Source: Armatimonas rosea | Lineage (GTDB): Bacteria; Armatimonadota; Armatimonadia; Armatimonadales; Armatimonadaceae | Length of the DNA stretch: 64,000 nt | Direction: 5' to 3' | Assembly: GCF_014202505.1 (NCBI RefSeq) | Contig: NZ_JACHGW010000004.1 | Span: 434,001-498,000, forward strand | In this document: one piece after another, positions 42,552 to 50,965 of the stretch | Position numbering within the stretch: position 1 is the stretch's first letter | How the letters are laid out: each line of letters starts with the position of its first letter | Program-made: the position numbers and the translations under genes | The notes under the pieces: model-generated | The model's input: the letters and a program-made list of their open reading frames with translations, nothing else | Told to the model about the DNA's origin: nothing | The model's database searches: none

Positions 42552-43942
42552 CGTTTTATCCTTTTCGTAAACACCAGCGTCACCAGCCCTTGCGCCGGGA
42601 CACTCACCGTGCTGTTCTGGGGCAGTGGCACTGCCTGGCAACGCTCCGCCCCCGAAAACACTGTCCGGTAGACCTCGTGGAGCGCAAAACCAGGCACCTC
42701 CGTCCCGAGCGCCACCGGCTTGCCCGAGGCGGTATTCAGCCCCACCACGACCAGCGCCTGACGGTCCGGGCTGAGAAACGCACTGAGCTTGAGGCTCGGC
42801 AGTGCACTCTGCACCTCCACCCGCACCGAGCCCGGCACGATAAAGCGCGAGTAGTGCTCCAGCGCCGTGAAGCGATCCGTCCGGGTAAAGCCCTGCGGGG
42901 TCTTCCAGCTCCCCCGCTGCCAGGCATTCTCCATCGTGATCAGTGCATCCGGCCCCGGCCAGACCCCTGCCCAGTAGAGATAGGCACTGGCATCCTCCTC
43001 GGTGAGGCAGTTGTGCACGATCCACGCGGTCTGGAAGCCACTGCCCCGCCCAAACTCGGTCTGGAACTTGGGAGTGTTGGGATAGCTCTGGCGAATCGCA
43101 CGGAGCGCGGGGATAAAGCTATCCGGGGCGCTCTCTTTGCCGCCACTATACAGATGGTGCGCCACGGCGGAGACAGTCCCTACCTGGCTTGGTGGCAAGA
43201 ACGCCTGAGGGTTCTCCGCGCCCAGAGTCTCCGGACCGAGAAACTTTGGCGCGTTGTTTAGGGGCTGAACCACCCCCGCGACTGCCGTCAGCGCCTTGCT
43301 GTAGCTGGCGTAGTCGGCGCTCTCCTGCGGCTGGAAGAGGCAGGTCTCCCAGTGATCTTTCCAGTTGGGCTCGTTTTGGATACTGAGATAGGTCGGGGCA
43401 AGACCCACGCGCTGGTAGGCCACCACGGAGTCGCGCCACCAGGTCGCAAACCCGGCGTAGTCGTAGCTACCGTTGCGCCGCGCGAGGGTTCCCCCGTTCT
43501 TCGTGCTCCCCGTACTCTTGAGCGCGGCAGGCGGAGACCACGAGGCGAGAAAGAGCTCCGGTGCGCTCCCCCGTACCTCGGTCGCCCCGGCAACGATATC
43601 CCGCTCCGCGGCGGCGAAGCCTGGCTTTCCCGGCTCGTAGGTATTGCGCAGGCGCAGCAGGTTGAGCCGCAGCTCGCCAAAGAGCGCGGCGTAGATCGCC
43701 TTGCGCTCCGGGTGGGCCGCGAGCATCTCCTGGTAGTAGGCGGTCGACGCACCAAAGCCCTCGATTTTCTGGTGGGTTTTCGCAAGGTCAAGCTGCAACG
43801 TAGCGCCTGAGGGGGTGGCCGCTCGCGGACTCTCTGCGCGGAAGCGTAGCCCTAGGACCGCCGCGACCGTCACGCCCAGCGCGGCACAAAACACGACCCC
43901 AGAGCGGTCCCCCAGCACTCCGGTCTTTGAGGAAGAAGCCAT
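42548..43942 (-). CDS. GH30-family glycoside hydrolase (glucosylceramidase/xylanase-like)
   Basis: 464 residues. N-terminal membrane anchor or signal (GVVFCAALGVTVAAVLGL), then a GH30 (beta/alpha)8 barrel with side beta domain: IEGFGASTAYYQEML, LRLNLLRLRNTYEP, LFLASWSPPAALKSTG, acid/base E191 in YLSIQNEPNW, and nucleophile E296 in KFQTEFGRG. GH30 enzymes cleave beta-linked glucosyl, xylosyl or glucuronoxylan substrates. The start has GAGGG four to five nt upstream. Coupled by ATGA to a CBM-like protein. Confidence 0.9.
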   Translation of the reverse strand: MASSSKTGVLGDRSGVVFCAALGVTVAAVLGLRFRAESPRAATPSGATLQLDLAKTHQKIEGFGASTAYYQEMLAAHPERKAIYAALFGELRLNLLRLRNTYEPGKPGFAAAERDIVAGATEVRGSAPELFLASWSPPAALKSTGSTKNGGTLARRNGSYDYAGFATWWRDSVVAYQRVGLAPTYLSIQNEPNWKDHWETCLFQPQESADYASYSKALTAVAGVVQPLNNAPKFLGPETLGAENPQAFLPPSQVGTVSAVAHHLYSGGKESAPDSFIPALRAIRQSYPNTPKFQTEFGRGSGFQTAWIVHNCLTEEDASAYLYWAGVWPGPDALITMENAWQRGSWKTPQGFTRTDRFTALEHYSRFIVPGSVRVEVQSALPSLKLSAFLSPDRQALVVVGLNTASGKPVALGTEVPGFALHEVYRTVFSGAERCQAVPLPQNSTVSVPAQGLVTLVFTKRIKR

Positions 43943-44014
43943 ATACCCTCAATCTTTGGCAGAAACCGCCTTGTGCCAGAGGGAAATGCGAGAGCCACGG
44001 CGAAAAAGTGCGCG

Positions 44015-45259
44015 ATGGAAACTATGCTTGAGACGCGCCGAGCGCGCGCTGCTGCCGCCTGGGGCACCGATGAGATTGTCTTGGTTCACGCCGGAGGGCA
44101 GATTGGCCGTCCCGGAGGCCAGGACCAGTGCTTCCCCTTCAAGGTCCACCCGCACTTCCGCTGGCTGACCGGGCTCTCGGTCCGTGACGCCGTGCTCGCC
44201 TACGATCCCAGCGACGGCTGGACGGAGTTCTTCCCGACGGTTACGGCGATGGACACGGTCTGGGAGGGGCTGCTTCCCTTGAACCGCGGCCGCGCCCTCA
44301 GTGAGCTCCCCGCCTGGCTGGAGGCACGCCAGGGCAAGGCTATCACGCACCTCGGGGCGGGCCACGACAGCACGACCAGCCCGCTGGAGCAAAAGACCCT
44401 GGAGGCGCGGCGTCCCAAGGACGAAGCCGAGCTCTTGCTGATGTACCGTGCGGTCAGTGCCACCGCCGCTGGGTTCGCCGCGGCACGCGAGGCTCTCCGC
44501 GAGGGCCTCACCGAGCGCCAGCTCCAGATCGAGATCGAGACCGCCTTCGCCCGCGCCGGAGCCACCGCGGTCGCCTACGACACGATTGTCGGCTTTGGCC
44601 CGACGTCGGCGATCTTCCACGCCGAGCCGGGGAGCCGCGCGCTTGCCGTGGGCGAGCAGGTGCTTGTCGATGCCGGCGCCGAGGTCGAGGGCTACTGCGC
44701 CGATGTCACCCGAACTCTCCCCGGCCCCAGCGGCTTCACCAGCCAGCAGGCCGAGCTCCTGGCGATCCTCGACGGGGTTGAGCGGGCTGCCTGCCTCGCC
44801 TGCCGCCCCGGGGTCGAGTGGCATGATATCCACCGCCAGGCCGCGCGCGGGATCGCCTTTGGCCTCAAGGACCTGGGAATCCTGCGCTGCTCCCCCGACG
44901 AAGCCCTGGAGACCGAGGCGATCGCGCTCTTCTTCCCCCATGGAGTCGGGCACCTGCTGGGGCTGGGCGTGCGCGATGCCAGCGGGGTCGGGCCGGGGCG
45001 CGGGGAGAAGCGGCGCTGCTGCGGTGTGACACCCCGGTGCGACCTCAAGCTGGAGCCGGGCTTTCTGGCGACAGTAGAGCCGGGCATCTACTTCATCCCC
45101 GCCCTCCTCAACGATCCCGCCAACCGGGAGAAATACGCACCGCAGGTCGACTGGGAGGTCCTGGAGCGCTGGCTGGTCCCCGGCGGTTTCCGTATCGAGG
45201 ACGATATCCTGGTCACGGACAGCGAGCCGATTAACCTGACGTCAGAGATTCCACACTAG
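44015..45259 (+). CDS. Xaa-Pro aminopeptidase-like M24 metallopeptidase
   Basis: 414 residues. The N-terminal creatinase-like domain (FPFKVHPHFRWLTGLSVRDAVLAYDP) is followed by the pita-bread M24 domain with all five metal ligands: VLVDAGAEVEGYCADVTRTL (two Asp), FFPHGVGHLLGLGVRD (His), FLATVEPGIYF (Glu) and FRIEDDILVT (Glu). It removes N-terminal residues preceding proline from peptides in the cytoplasm. ATG 44015 is chosen; an upstream extension to 43973 has no homologous character and ATG 44024 is also possible. Confidence 0.88.
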   Translation: METMLETRRARAAAAWGTDEIVLVHAGGQIGRPGGQDQCFPFKVHPHFRWLTGLSVRDAVLAYDPSDGWTEFFPTVTAMDTVWEGLLPLNRGRALSELPAWLEARQGKAITHLGAGHDSTTSPLEQKTLEARRPKDEAELLLMYRAVSATAAGFAAAREALREGLTERQLQIEIETAFARAGATAVAYDTIVGFGPTSAIFHAEPGSRALAVGEQVLVDAGAEVEGYCADVTRTLPGPSGFTSQQAELLAILDGVERAACLACRPGVEWHDIHRQAARGIAFGLKDLGILRCSPDEALETEAIALFFPHGVGHLLGLGVRDASGVGPGRGEKRRCCGVTPRCDLKLEPGFLATVEPGIYFIPALLNDPANREKYAPQVDWEVLERWLVPGGFRIEDDILVTDSEPINLTSEIPH

Positions 45260-45260
45260 T

Positions 45261-45402
45261 TCGCCCAATGGAATTGGGCGTCATCAGTAGCCTTCGGCTG
45301 CAAAGCCCGTTCCGGGCTACCGAAGCTGTTCCCCAGCCCGGAATGGGCTTTGCGGCACGCAGTGCCATTGCAGACGCCGGTTTCCAACCGGCGGCGGAGC
45401 GA
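45261..45402. repeat. Palindromic element, family 1, divergent copy (142 bp)
   Basis: The left hairpin TCGCCCAATGGAATTGGGCG, then TC, and the right hairpin GACGCCGGTTTCCAACCGGC end in GCGA like other copies but with different stem bases. The inner arms GCAAAGCCCGTTCCGGGCT and AGCCCGGAATGGGCTTTGC pair at 18 of 19. Starts two bases after the M24 stop. Confidence 0.78.
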
Positions 45403-45503
45403 TTCGTGAAAAATGCTCAGGTTTAGAAACATAGGTAATCTGGCATAATGAGACGATACCAGGCAGACGCCTGGGTCTTGTATTGGATTAAAAGGAAGTG
45501 TCA

Positions 45504-46274
45504 ATGAAGCGAAAGAGTTTTTTCGTGTCTGCCTTGGGCCTACTCGCCCTCAGCGGCTGTGGCAGCAGCAATAATGTCGTCCCCCTTGAGTTCACGGGGA
45601 CATCGAAGGCGGTTGGTGCCGGTAAGGCCATGACCTATGTCAGCCTCGCCGCCGACAACAAGCCCAGCGCGATCGCCGTGCGCCTCACCGATGGTGCCCT
45701 CAACGGCCTAGCCACCACCGCGCCGTTTGGGGTGGAGTACGAGCTGGATATCGCCGCGGTCGGCCCTGACTCCGGTCTGCCCTTCGACCATGTCGTGCTA
45801 GACTGGAACCCCCAGGGCCACGAGCCGGCGGGAATCTACGATACCCCGCACTTCGATATCCACTTCTACACCATCAGCGACTCCGAGCAGGCCGCGATCG
45901 CTCCCGGCTCCGTGACGGCAGCGGCAGCACCTCCCGCCAACATGGTGCCCGCGGGCTACTTCCCGCCCCCGGGTAAGCTTGTCGATTCCCTCGTCCCCGG
46001 CATGGGGGTCCACTACACCTCCCCCTCGACCTCCGAGGAGTTCCAGGGCAAGCCCTTCCGCCGCACCCTGATCTATGGCTTTGCCAATGCCAAGCTGGCC
46101 TTTGTCGAGCCCATGATCACCCGCGCCTTCCTCCAGAGCAAGACCAACGACTCGGGCACCTTCACCGTCCCCGATGCCGTTGCCAAGCCGGGGTACTACC
46201 CGACCCGCTGGAGCGTCCGCCACAACGCGGATAGCTCGATCGACATCATCCTCGATCAGTTCGTCAAGCGCTAA
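45504..46274 (+). CDS. DUF5602 (TTHB210-like) lipoprotein
   Basis: 256 residues from ATG 45504. Signal MKRKSFFVSALGLLALSGC with LSGC lipobox. The TTHB210-like core is DHVVLDWNPQGHEPAGIYDTPHFDIHFYTIS, with Asp/His residues clustered as in that family, and RRTLIYGFANAKLAFVEPMITRAFL later. The family is secreted and poorly characterised; a metal or small-molecule binding role is plausible. AAGGAAG upstream supports the start. A plausible promoter (TTTAGA..CATAAT) precedes an untranslated leader with a CCAGGC/GCCTGG hairpin. Confidence 0.8.
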   Translation: MKRKSFFVSALGLLALSGCGSSNNVVPLEFTGTSKAVGAGKAMTYVSLAADNKPSAIAVRLTDGALNGLATTAPFGVEYELDIAAVGPDSGLPFDHVVLDWNPQGHEPAGIYDTPHFDIHFYTISDSEQAAIAPGSVTAAAAPPANMVPAGYFPPPGKLVDSLVPGMGVHYTSPSTSEEFQGKPFRRTLIYGFANAKLAFVEPMITRAFLQSKTNDSGTFTVPDAVAKPGYYPTRWSVRHNADSSIDIILDQFVKR

Positions 46275-46600
46275 GCTGCCTCACCGGCTTCCCGCTGCCA
46301 CCAGAGCTCGGTGCCAGCGGGGAGCCCCTCCGGATCGAACGGGTACGAGATCGTCAGGTGCACCGAGTCCGTCAGGCTCACCAGCGCGGTGCCGTCGGAG
46401 AGCCGCTGCGCGGGAATCCCAAAGGCGAGCAGCTCCGCTGTCATGGTCCAGCCATTGGGATAGCGCAGCTCCAGAAGCTCGCCGGGCTTCAGCCGCTTCA
46501 GCTCAGGCCGAAAGTCCAGCTCCTCCATCGCCAGCCCCGGGAAGAGATAGACCCCCAGCTCGTCTTTTCGACACGCCGCAATTGTCAGCACAAAGATCAT
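46271..46600 (-). CDS. Small hypothetical protein
   Basis: 109 residues from ATG 46600. MIFVLTIAACRKDELGVYLFPGLAMEELDFRPELKRLKPGELLELRYPNGWTM suggests a compact beta domain, apparently cytoplasmic or with only a short hydrophobic N-terminus. The start is supported by a -10 box 7 nt upstream; the 49-residue upstream extension of the same frame is antisense to the HIT gene and rejected. Convergent with the DUF5602 gene (4-bp overlap). Function unknown. Confidence 0.65.
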   Translation of the reverse strand: MIFVLTIAACRKDELGVYLFPGLAMEELDFRPELKRLKPGELLELRYPNGWTMTAELLAFGIPAQRLSDGTALVSLTDSVHLTISYPFDPEGLPAGTELWWQREAGEAA

Positions 46601-46607
46601 TGCCCCT

Positions 46608-46613
46608 ATTGTA
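46608..46613 (-). promoter_or_regulatory. -10 box (TACAAT) for the 46600 gene
   Basis: Minus-strand TACAAT ends 7 nt before ATG 46600, within a 33-bp divergent spacer. Confidence 0.6.
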
Positions 46614-46619
46614 GCCTGA

Positions 46620-46625
46620 TAGAAT
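46620..46625 (+). promoter_or_regulatory. -10 box (TAGAAT) for the HIT gene
   Basis: TAGAAT ends 8 nt before ATG 46634, back to back with the opposite promoter. Confidence 0.6.
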
Positions 46626-46633
46626 AAGAGCTG

Positions 46634-46978
46634 ATGGAAGATACGATTTTTGGCAAGATCGCACGGGGTGAGATTGCGGTTGAGCGGCTCTACGAAGACG
46701 ACTGGGTGGTGGCCTTCCCGGACCTCAACCCGCAAGCGCCCGTGCATGTCCTCGTGATCCCCAAGAAGCCCGTGAAGAACATTCTCGATTTAGGCCCTGA
46801 GGACCGCGAGCTGGCGGGAAGCGTGTTGCTAGCCTGCGCCGCTGTGGCGCGCAAGCTCGGGATCGACTCCAGCGGCGTCCGGGTCGTGCTAAACGCGGGC
46901 AGCGATGCCGGCCAGACCGTCTGGCACCTCCATGCACACGTCCTTGGTGGCCGTGCACTGAGCTGGCCCCCCGGCTAA
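46634..46978 (+). CDS. HIT-family nucleotide hydrolase, HinT-like
   Basis: 114 residues, complete. DTIFGKIARGEIAVERLYEDDWVVAFPDLNPQAPVHVLVIPKKPVKNI is the HinT start, RVVLNAGSDAGQTVWHLHAHVLGGRALSWPPG carries the His-triad HxHxH. HinT enzymes hydrolyse AMP-linked phosphoramidates in the cytoplasm. Promoter geometry suggests a leaderless mRNA. Confidence 0.95.
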   Translation: MEDTIFGKIARGEIAVERLYEDDWVVAFPDLNPQAPVHVLVIPKKPVKNILDLGPEDRELAGSVLLACAAVARKLGIDSSGVRVVLNAGSDAGQTVWHLHAHVLGGRALSWPPG

Positions 46979-47045
46979 CATCCCCTTCGCAGGGAGGAAC
47001 GACCGGTCAGGCGAAGGGATCGCGAGTAGTGCGAGCGGGGGATGC
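46979..47045. repeat. CCCCTTCGC-type palindromic repeat (family 4), 67-bp copy
   Basis: Outer arms CATCCCC/GGGGATG and inner CCCCTTCGC/GCGAAGGG. It shares TCGCGAGT-GTGCGAGCGGGGG with 36419-36471. Lies directly after the HIT stop codon. Confidence 0.7.
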
Positions 47046-47063
47046 TATAAAGAAACGAAGATC

Positions 47064-47318
47064 ATGAGCGACGAACAAGATAAGCAGGCTCTCTCGCGGC
47101 GGGACTTTCTGCGCCGCGCGGGCAAAGAAGCGGTTGACACGGGCACCAAGATCGTCCCCGGCGGCAACCTCGCGCGTCAGGCCCTGGGCCTGGCAACCAC
47201 CCCCACCACGCCGTGGTGGAATGTCATGGCAAAGTGGCGCAACCGCAACGCGGAGGCGACCCAAGCCCAAGAACCCCCAACAACTGAGGAACAAGACACT
47301 GGAACCGACAACGGATAA
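47064..47318 (+). CDS. Short twin-arginine-like protein overlapping the HisN-like gene
   Basis: 84 residues: MSDEQDKQALSRRDFLRRAGKEAVDTGTKIVPGG has a Tat-style SRRDFLRR motif but the following segment is not hydrophobic, so it is not a working Tat signal. The rest is Thr/Glu/Asn-rich. It overlaps the longest HisN-like frame by 98 nt. TATAAA lies 12 nt upstream of the ATG. It may be a relic N-terminus of an exported enzyme or a genuine small protein. Confidence 0.5.
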   Translation: MSDEQDKQALSRRDFLRRAGKEAVDTGTKIVPGGNLARQALGLATTPTTPWWNVMAKWRNRNAEATQAQEPPTTEEQDTGTDNG

Positions 47319-48060
47319 CCTACTGCGGGTCGCCAAAGAGGCGGCCTATCTCTGCGGCAAGCGCACCCTGGCCTACTTCAACACGGGAGTCACCCCCGAG
47401 TTCAAGGGCGATAACACCCCCGTTACCATCGCCGATAAAGAAGGCGAGCGGGTCCTGCGCGAGTGCATTCTCTCCCACTTCCCCGATCACGCGATTCTCG
47501 GCGAGGAGGAGGGGGCTACGGGGGGAGGTGCGTTTCGCTGGGTCTGTGATCCGATCGATGGCACCAAGTCGTTCGTGGCGGGCGTCCCGCTCTACGGCAC
47601 CCTAATCGGGGTGGAGCGCGAGGGCGAGATTGTCGCCGGCGTGATCTATCTCCCCGCGCTCGATGAGATGGTCGCCGCCGGCAAGGGCCTGGGTTGCACG
47701 GTCAATGGCCGCGCCTGCCGGGTCAGCGACAAGCCGCTGGATAAGTCCGTGCTGGTGACCTCGTCGATCATCCGTGCCCAGAAGCGCTCGGGTGCCTACA
47801 ACGAGCTCGCGGACAAGACCTATCTTCAGCGCACCTGGGGCGATGCGTTTGGCTACGCCCGCGTGGCGATGGGCCAGCTCGATATCATGCTCGACCCGGT
47901 CAAGAGCCCCTGGGATGTCGGCCCGATGCCCATCATCTTCGCCGAGGCGGGCGGAAAGTGCTCCACCTGGAAGGGTGAGAACGATATCTACGGCCCGGAC
48001 TTCTTCGCCACCAGCGCCGCGCTCTACCCCGAGGTGCTGGAGATTCTCAGCCAAGGGTAG
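47221..48060 (+). CDS. hisN: Histidinol-phosphatase/inositol monophosphatase family
   Basis: Homology begins near LLRVAKEAAYLCGKRTLAYFNTGVTPEFKGDNTPVTIADKEGERVL. Metal sites are AILGEEEG and WVCDPIDGTKSF (DPIDGT motif), and C-terminal WGDAFGYARVAMGQLDIMLDPVKSPWDVGPMPIIFAEAGG is characteristic of HisN-type rather than plain inositol phosphatases. It should dephosphorylate histidinol phosphate or a similar sugar/alcohol phosphate. The start is awkward: the only ATG before the conserved region is 47221, which overlaps the 84-residue gene in another frame; CTG codons at ~47272-47299 are the other candidates. Confidence 0.83.
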   Translation: MSWQSGATATRRRPKPKNPQQLRNKTLEPTTDNLLRVAKEAAYLCGKRTLAYFNTGVTPEFKGDNTPVTIADKEGERVLRECILSHFPDHAILGEEEGATGGGAFRWVCDPIDGTKSFVAGVPLYGTLIGVEREGEIVAGVIYLPALDEMVAAGKGLGCTVNGRACRVSDKPLDKSVLVTSSIIRAQKRSGAYNELADKTYLQRTWGDAFGYARVAMGQLDIMLDPVKSPWDVGPMPIIFAEAGGKCSTWKGENDIYGPDFFATSAALYPEVLEILSQG

Positions 48061-48072
48061 TCCCATCCCCCC

Positions 48073-48110
48073 GGCCCCCTTCCCTTACTCCGCAAGGGAA
48101 GGGGGAGGCC
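48073..48110. terminator. Strong GC hairpin downstream of the HisN-like gene
   Basis: GGCCCCCTTCCCTT and AAGGGAAGGGGGAGGCC form a long stem; a T6 run follows 8 nt later (48118-48123). It could terminate plus-strand transcription but may also be another short palindromic repeat. Confidence 0.5.
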
Positions 48111-48209
48111 AAGAGGGTTTTTTCCTATGCCGCCCTTATGTGAACCCATTGCGGCCCATGTCTTCCGTTGTCTCCACTGCGCCGCGCTCCGCGCTGTAGA
48201 AGACTCAAC

Positions 48210-50858
48210 CTAGGGGTTTATGGCCAGAGAGATGGCGTCGGTGAGGGAAAGGTGCTTGCCCTCCTCAAAGGCCCGCTCAAAGACCGCCTCACCGAGGGTT
48301 GTGCGGAGCTTGTCTATTTCCTGCACGTGTCGGTCTCCAATCACGCCATTATCTTTTGTTCGTAGAGCGGTCAGCGCCCCCAAGAGCCTTGCCGCGCGCT
48401 CCCCATTTCCTTCCTGTGCATCTAGCTCTGCGAAAAAACCCAGCAGGGCCGTACAGAGCCCCTGTGCTCGTAGTTTTTCTGCCAAGAGAAGACTTTCCTG
48501 TCGGTAGTACCGCGACAGTTTTAGATCACCCGCACCTTGGGCGAACAACCCCATGTAGCTGAAGGCAACGGCCAGGGAGATATTACGACCAAACTCCTGG
48601 CAGATCAGGAGATTCTCCCGGCCAAGGTCACAGGCTCTTGAGAACTCACCACGCTCACAGGCTATCAATCCCAGGTTCCCGAGAGCGGCCGCAATCAGGT
48701 GTTTGTTCCCTTGTGCACGCGCCAGCACGAGCCCCTGCTCCAGGGTCTCTTGTGCCTCAGAGTAGTCCCCAAGATTGAGGAGCGTGATTCCAATATTGAT
48801 TGTCGCACGCGCCCTCGCATTGAGATCATCGGCTCTCTGGGCAAAGACCAAGCTCTCTCGTTCGTAGGCCAGTGCCTGCTGTTTATCGCCCTGAACTTCC
48901 CCGATCAGAATGGCAAGATAGCCCAGTACCTTTCCCACATTTGAGGTATGCCCCATAGCCTTCTGTTCGGTGAGGCATCGCCGGTACAGCGACTCTGCTT
49001 CCGCGTAATCTCCCCGTAGCTCGGCCAACGCCCCCGCTTCCATGAGACACTGCCCTTGTGCCTCGCTGGGAGTGCGAGTGGCAGGCAGGGCTAAGACTGC
49101 TCGATACCACTGGGCCGCTTCTTCCAGGTAGTTCCGGCGGTTCCAAAACCGATGAAGTGCCCCTGCGATCTCAAGAGCGTGACACTGTAGCACTTCGCTC
49201 GAGGACAAGGTAGCAAACCGGAGGGCGACCCGAAGATTGTCGTGCTCTTGTTCCACACGGTGCAGCTCCGCAACCGCCTCCGCCTGAAACTGCTTGGGAT
49301 ACGATTCGCGGCAGAAGTCACGAAAGTACTCTAGGTGGGCCACTTGCACCAAGTCGGGGCCACGCTCTTCGAGGCGCTCTTGGGCGTACTGGCGAACCGT
49401 CTCCAGGAGCCTGTAGCGCGTGGAGCGGCCTTGCTCTCGCTCAACCACCACGAGGCTCTTGTCTAGGAGCGAGGTAAGCACATCGTGCACAGCCCCTTCC
49501 TCAAGCCCCGCGCCGGAGCAGACCCGCTCCGCCGCCTCAAGTGTCCAGCCACCTGCAAAGACTGAGAGACGAGCGAACAGAAGCTTCTCACTCTCTGTCA
49601 GCAGGTCGTAGCTCCAGTCGATCAGGCCACGCAGAGTCTGGTGCCGGGGCAGAACCGTGCGAGGGCCGCCCGTGAGAAGCGAGAAGCTCTGGCTCAGACG
49701 CTGGTGGAGCTCGTCGAGCGAGAGTGTGCGCAGGCGGGCAGCAGCAAGCTCGATAGCCAGAGGAATCCCGTCGAGGCGCGTGCAGAGCGCGGTCAGGGTA
49801 GCGGTGTTCTGCTCCGTCTGAGCGAGGTCCGGACAAAACGCGGTGCCACGCCCGATAAAGAGCTGGAGGGCCTCGTGCGGGGCGAGCGAGGGAGTGCGGT
49901 ACGGGCGCTCCCCCACCACGCCAAGGGCCTCGCGGCTCGTGGCAAGAATCCGAAGATTCGGACAGCCGCGAAGAAGCGCTTCCGCCACCTGCGCACTCGC
50001 GTCCAAGACATGCTCGCAGTTATCGAGGAGCAGCAATATATTCTTGGACTTCAGCCTGTCGAGTACGTTGTCAAGCAGCGGCTTCCCGGCGGCCTCGTTG
50101 ACGCGGAGAGCTGAGGCGATCGAGCGTACGACCAGCGAAGGGTCAGACAGAGACGCCAGCTCGATCAGCCAGACCCCATCCGTAAAGCGATCCAGGACAT
50201 CCCGCGCGACATACTGGCTCAGTCGGGTCTTCCCACTCCCGCCGGAGCCCGTGAGAGTGACGAGGCGTACGGTCTTGAGAAGCTCGGCGAGCTCCCCGCG
50301 CTCTCGCTCACGCCCGATAAAGCTCACCAGCGGCTCGGGCAGGTTGTGCAAGAACTCACTCGGCAATAAAGACGCAGACACGGGCGTTTTTGGCTGAGCC
50401 TGTTGCACGGTCTGTGCCTGCTGGGCCGCCTCCAAACGTGCCATGAGACGCTCGCGCTCTGTGATCACCCAGTCGTCGTAGAGACCGGGCAGAAGCTCCG
50501 CACGGGCCAGGTTCGCGGCTCCCGCCACATCGCCCGCCTTGAGCCGTGCCTCAAACTCCGCCACATCGGTGGTGACAGAGTCCGGGTGGAGCCCCACTTG
50601 CAGCCGGCCACTGACCAGCGAGTCGCCGAGGAGCTTGCGGAGACTAGAGAGAGTCACCGAGAGGCTGTTGCGCGCCAGTGCGGGGTCTTTGTCGGGCCAG
50701 AACAGCTCCGCGATCACCTCACGGGAGTGGGAGCGCGGGAGCGTGACGGCCAGATACGCCAGAATCGCTGCGGCTTTTTGGGTGGGAAAATGGCTGATAC
50801 TCTCGCGGCTCTTGGCCACAAGCCTTGGGCCTCCGAAAAGTTCAATGCGCCAAGCCAT
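48210..50858 (-). CDS. SARP/AfsR-like regulator: OmpR-BTAD, NB-ARC ATPase, TPR
   Basis: 882 residues from ATG 50858. The N-terminal winged-helix/BTAD module is WRIELFGGPRLVAKSRESISHFPTQKAAAILAYLAV and LARNSLSVTLSSLRKLLGDSLV. The central NB-ARC/STAND ATPase has P-loop LTGSGGSGKTRLSQYVA, Walker B ILLLLDNCEHVLD and ATSREALGVVGE. The C-terminal TPR array is LAELRGDYAEAESLYRRCL, INIGITLLNLGDYSEAQETLEQGLVLA and others. STAND regulators oligomerise on a ligand, then activate transcription. It is divergent from the secreted PLC-like gene, a candidate target. -10 box 11 nt from the ATG; the TTG four codons earlier overlaps that box and is rejected. Confidence 0.9.
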   Translation of the reverse strand: MAWRIELFGGPRLVAKSRESISHFPTQKAAAILAYLAVTLPRSHSREVIAELFWPDKDPALARNSLSVTLSSLRKLLGDSLVSGRLQVGLHPDSVTTDVAEFEARLKAGDVAGAANLARAELLPGLYDDWVITERERLMARLEAAQQAQTVQQAQPKTPVSASLLPSEFLHNLPEPLVSFIGRERERGELAELLKTVRLVTLTGSGGSGKTRLSQYVARDVLDRFTDGVWLIELASLSDPSLVVRSIASALRVNEAAGKPLLDNVLDRLKSKNILLLLDNCEHVLDASAQVAEALLRGCPNLRILATSREALGVVGERPYRTPSLAPHEALQLFIGRGTAFCPDLAQTEQNTATLTALCTRLDGIPLAIELAAARLRTLSLDELHQRLSQSFSLLTGGPRTVLPRHQTLRGLIDWSYDLLTESEKLLFARLSVFAGGWTLEAAERVCSGAGLEEGAVHDVLTSLLDKSLVVVEREQGRSTRYRLLETVRQYAQERLEERGPDLVQVAHLEYFRDFCRESYPKQFQAEAVAELHRVEQEHDNLRVALRFATLSSSEVLQCHALEIAGALHRFWNRRNYLEEAAQWYRAVLALPATRTPSEAQGQCLMEAGALAELRGDYAEAESLYRRCLTEQKAMGHTSNVGKVLGYLAILIGEVQGDKQQALAYERESLVFAQRADDLNARARATINIGITLLNLGDYSEAQETLEQGLVLARAQGNKHLIAAALGNLGLIACERGEFSRACDLGRENLLICQEFGRNISLAVAFSYMGLFAQGAGDLKLSRYYRQESLLLAEKLRAQGLCTALLGFFAELDAQEGNGERAARLLGALTALRTKDNGVIGDRHVQEIDKLRTTLGEAVFERAFEEGKHLSLTDAISLAINP

Positions 50859-50869
50859 CGTTATGGCCA

Positions 50870-50875
50870 ATTATA
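50870..50875 (-). promoter_or_regulatory. -10 box (TATAAT) for the SARP/NB-ARC gene
   Basis: Consensus TATAAT ends 11 nt before ATG 50858, leaving a leader of about 4-5 nt. Confidence 0.6.
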
Positions 50876-50965
50876 CGCCTTTTTAAGACTATTGTAAGAC
50901 GAATCTAAGAGGGGCATGGTGAAGTGAGAGAACTGTACATCCAAAAATTCATAAGGAAGTAAACC

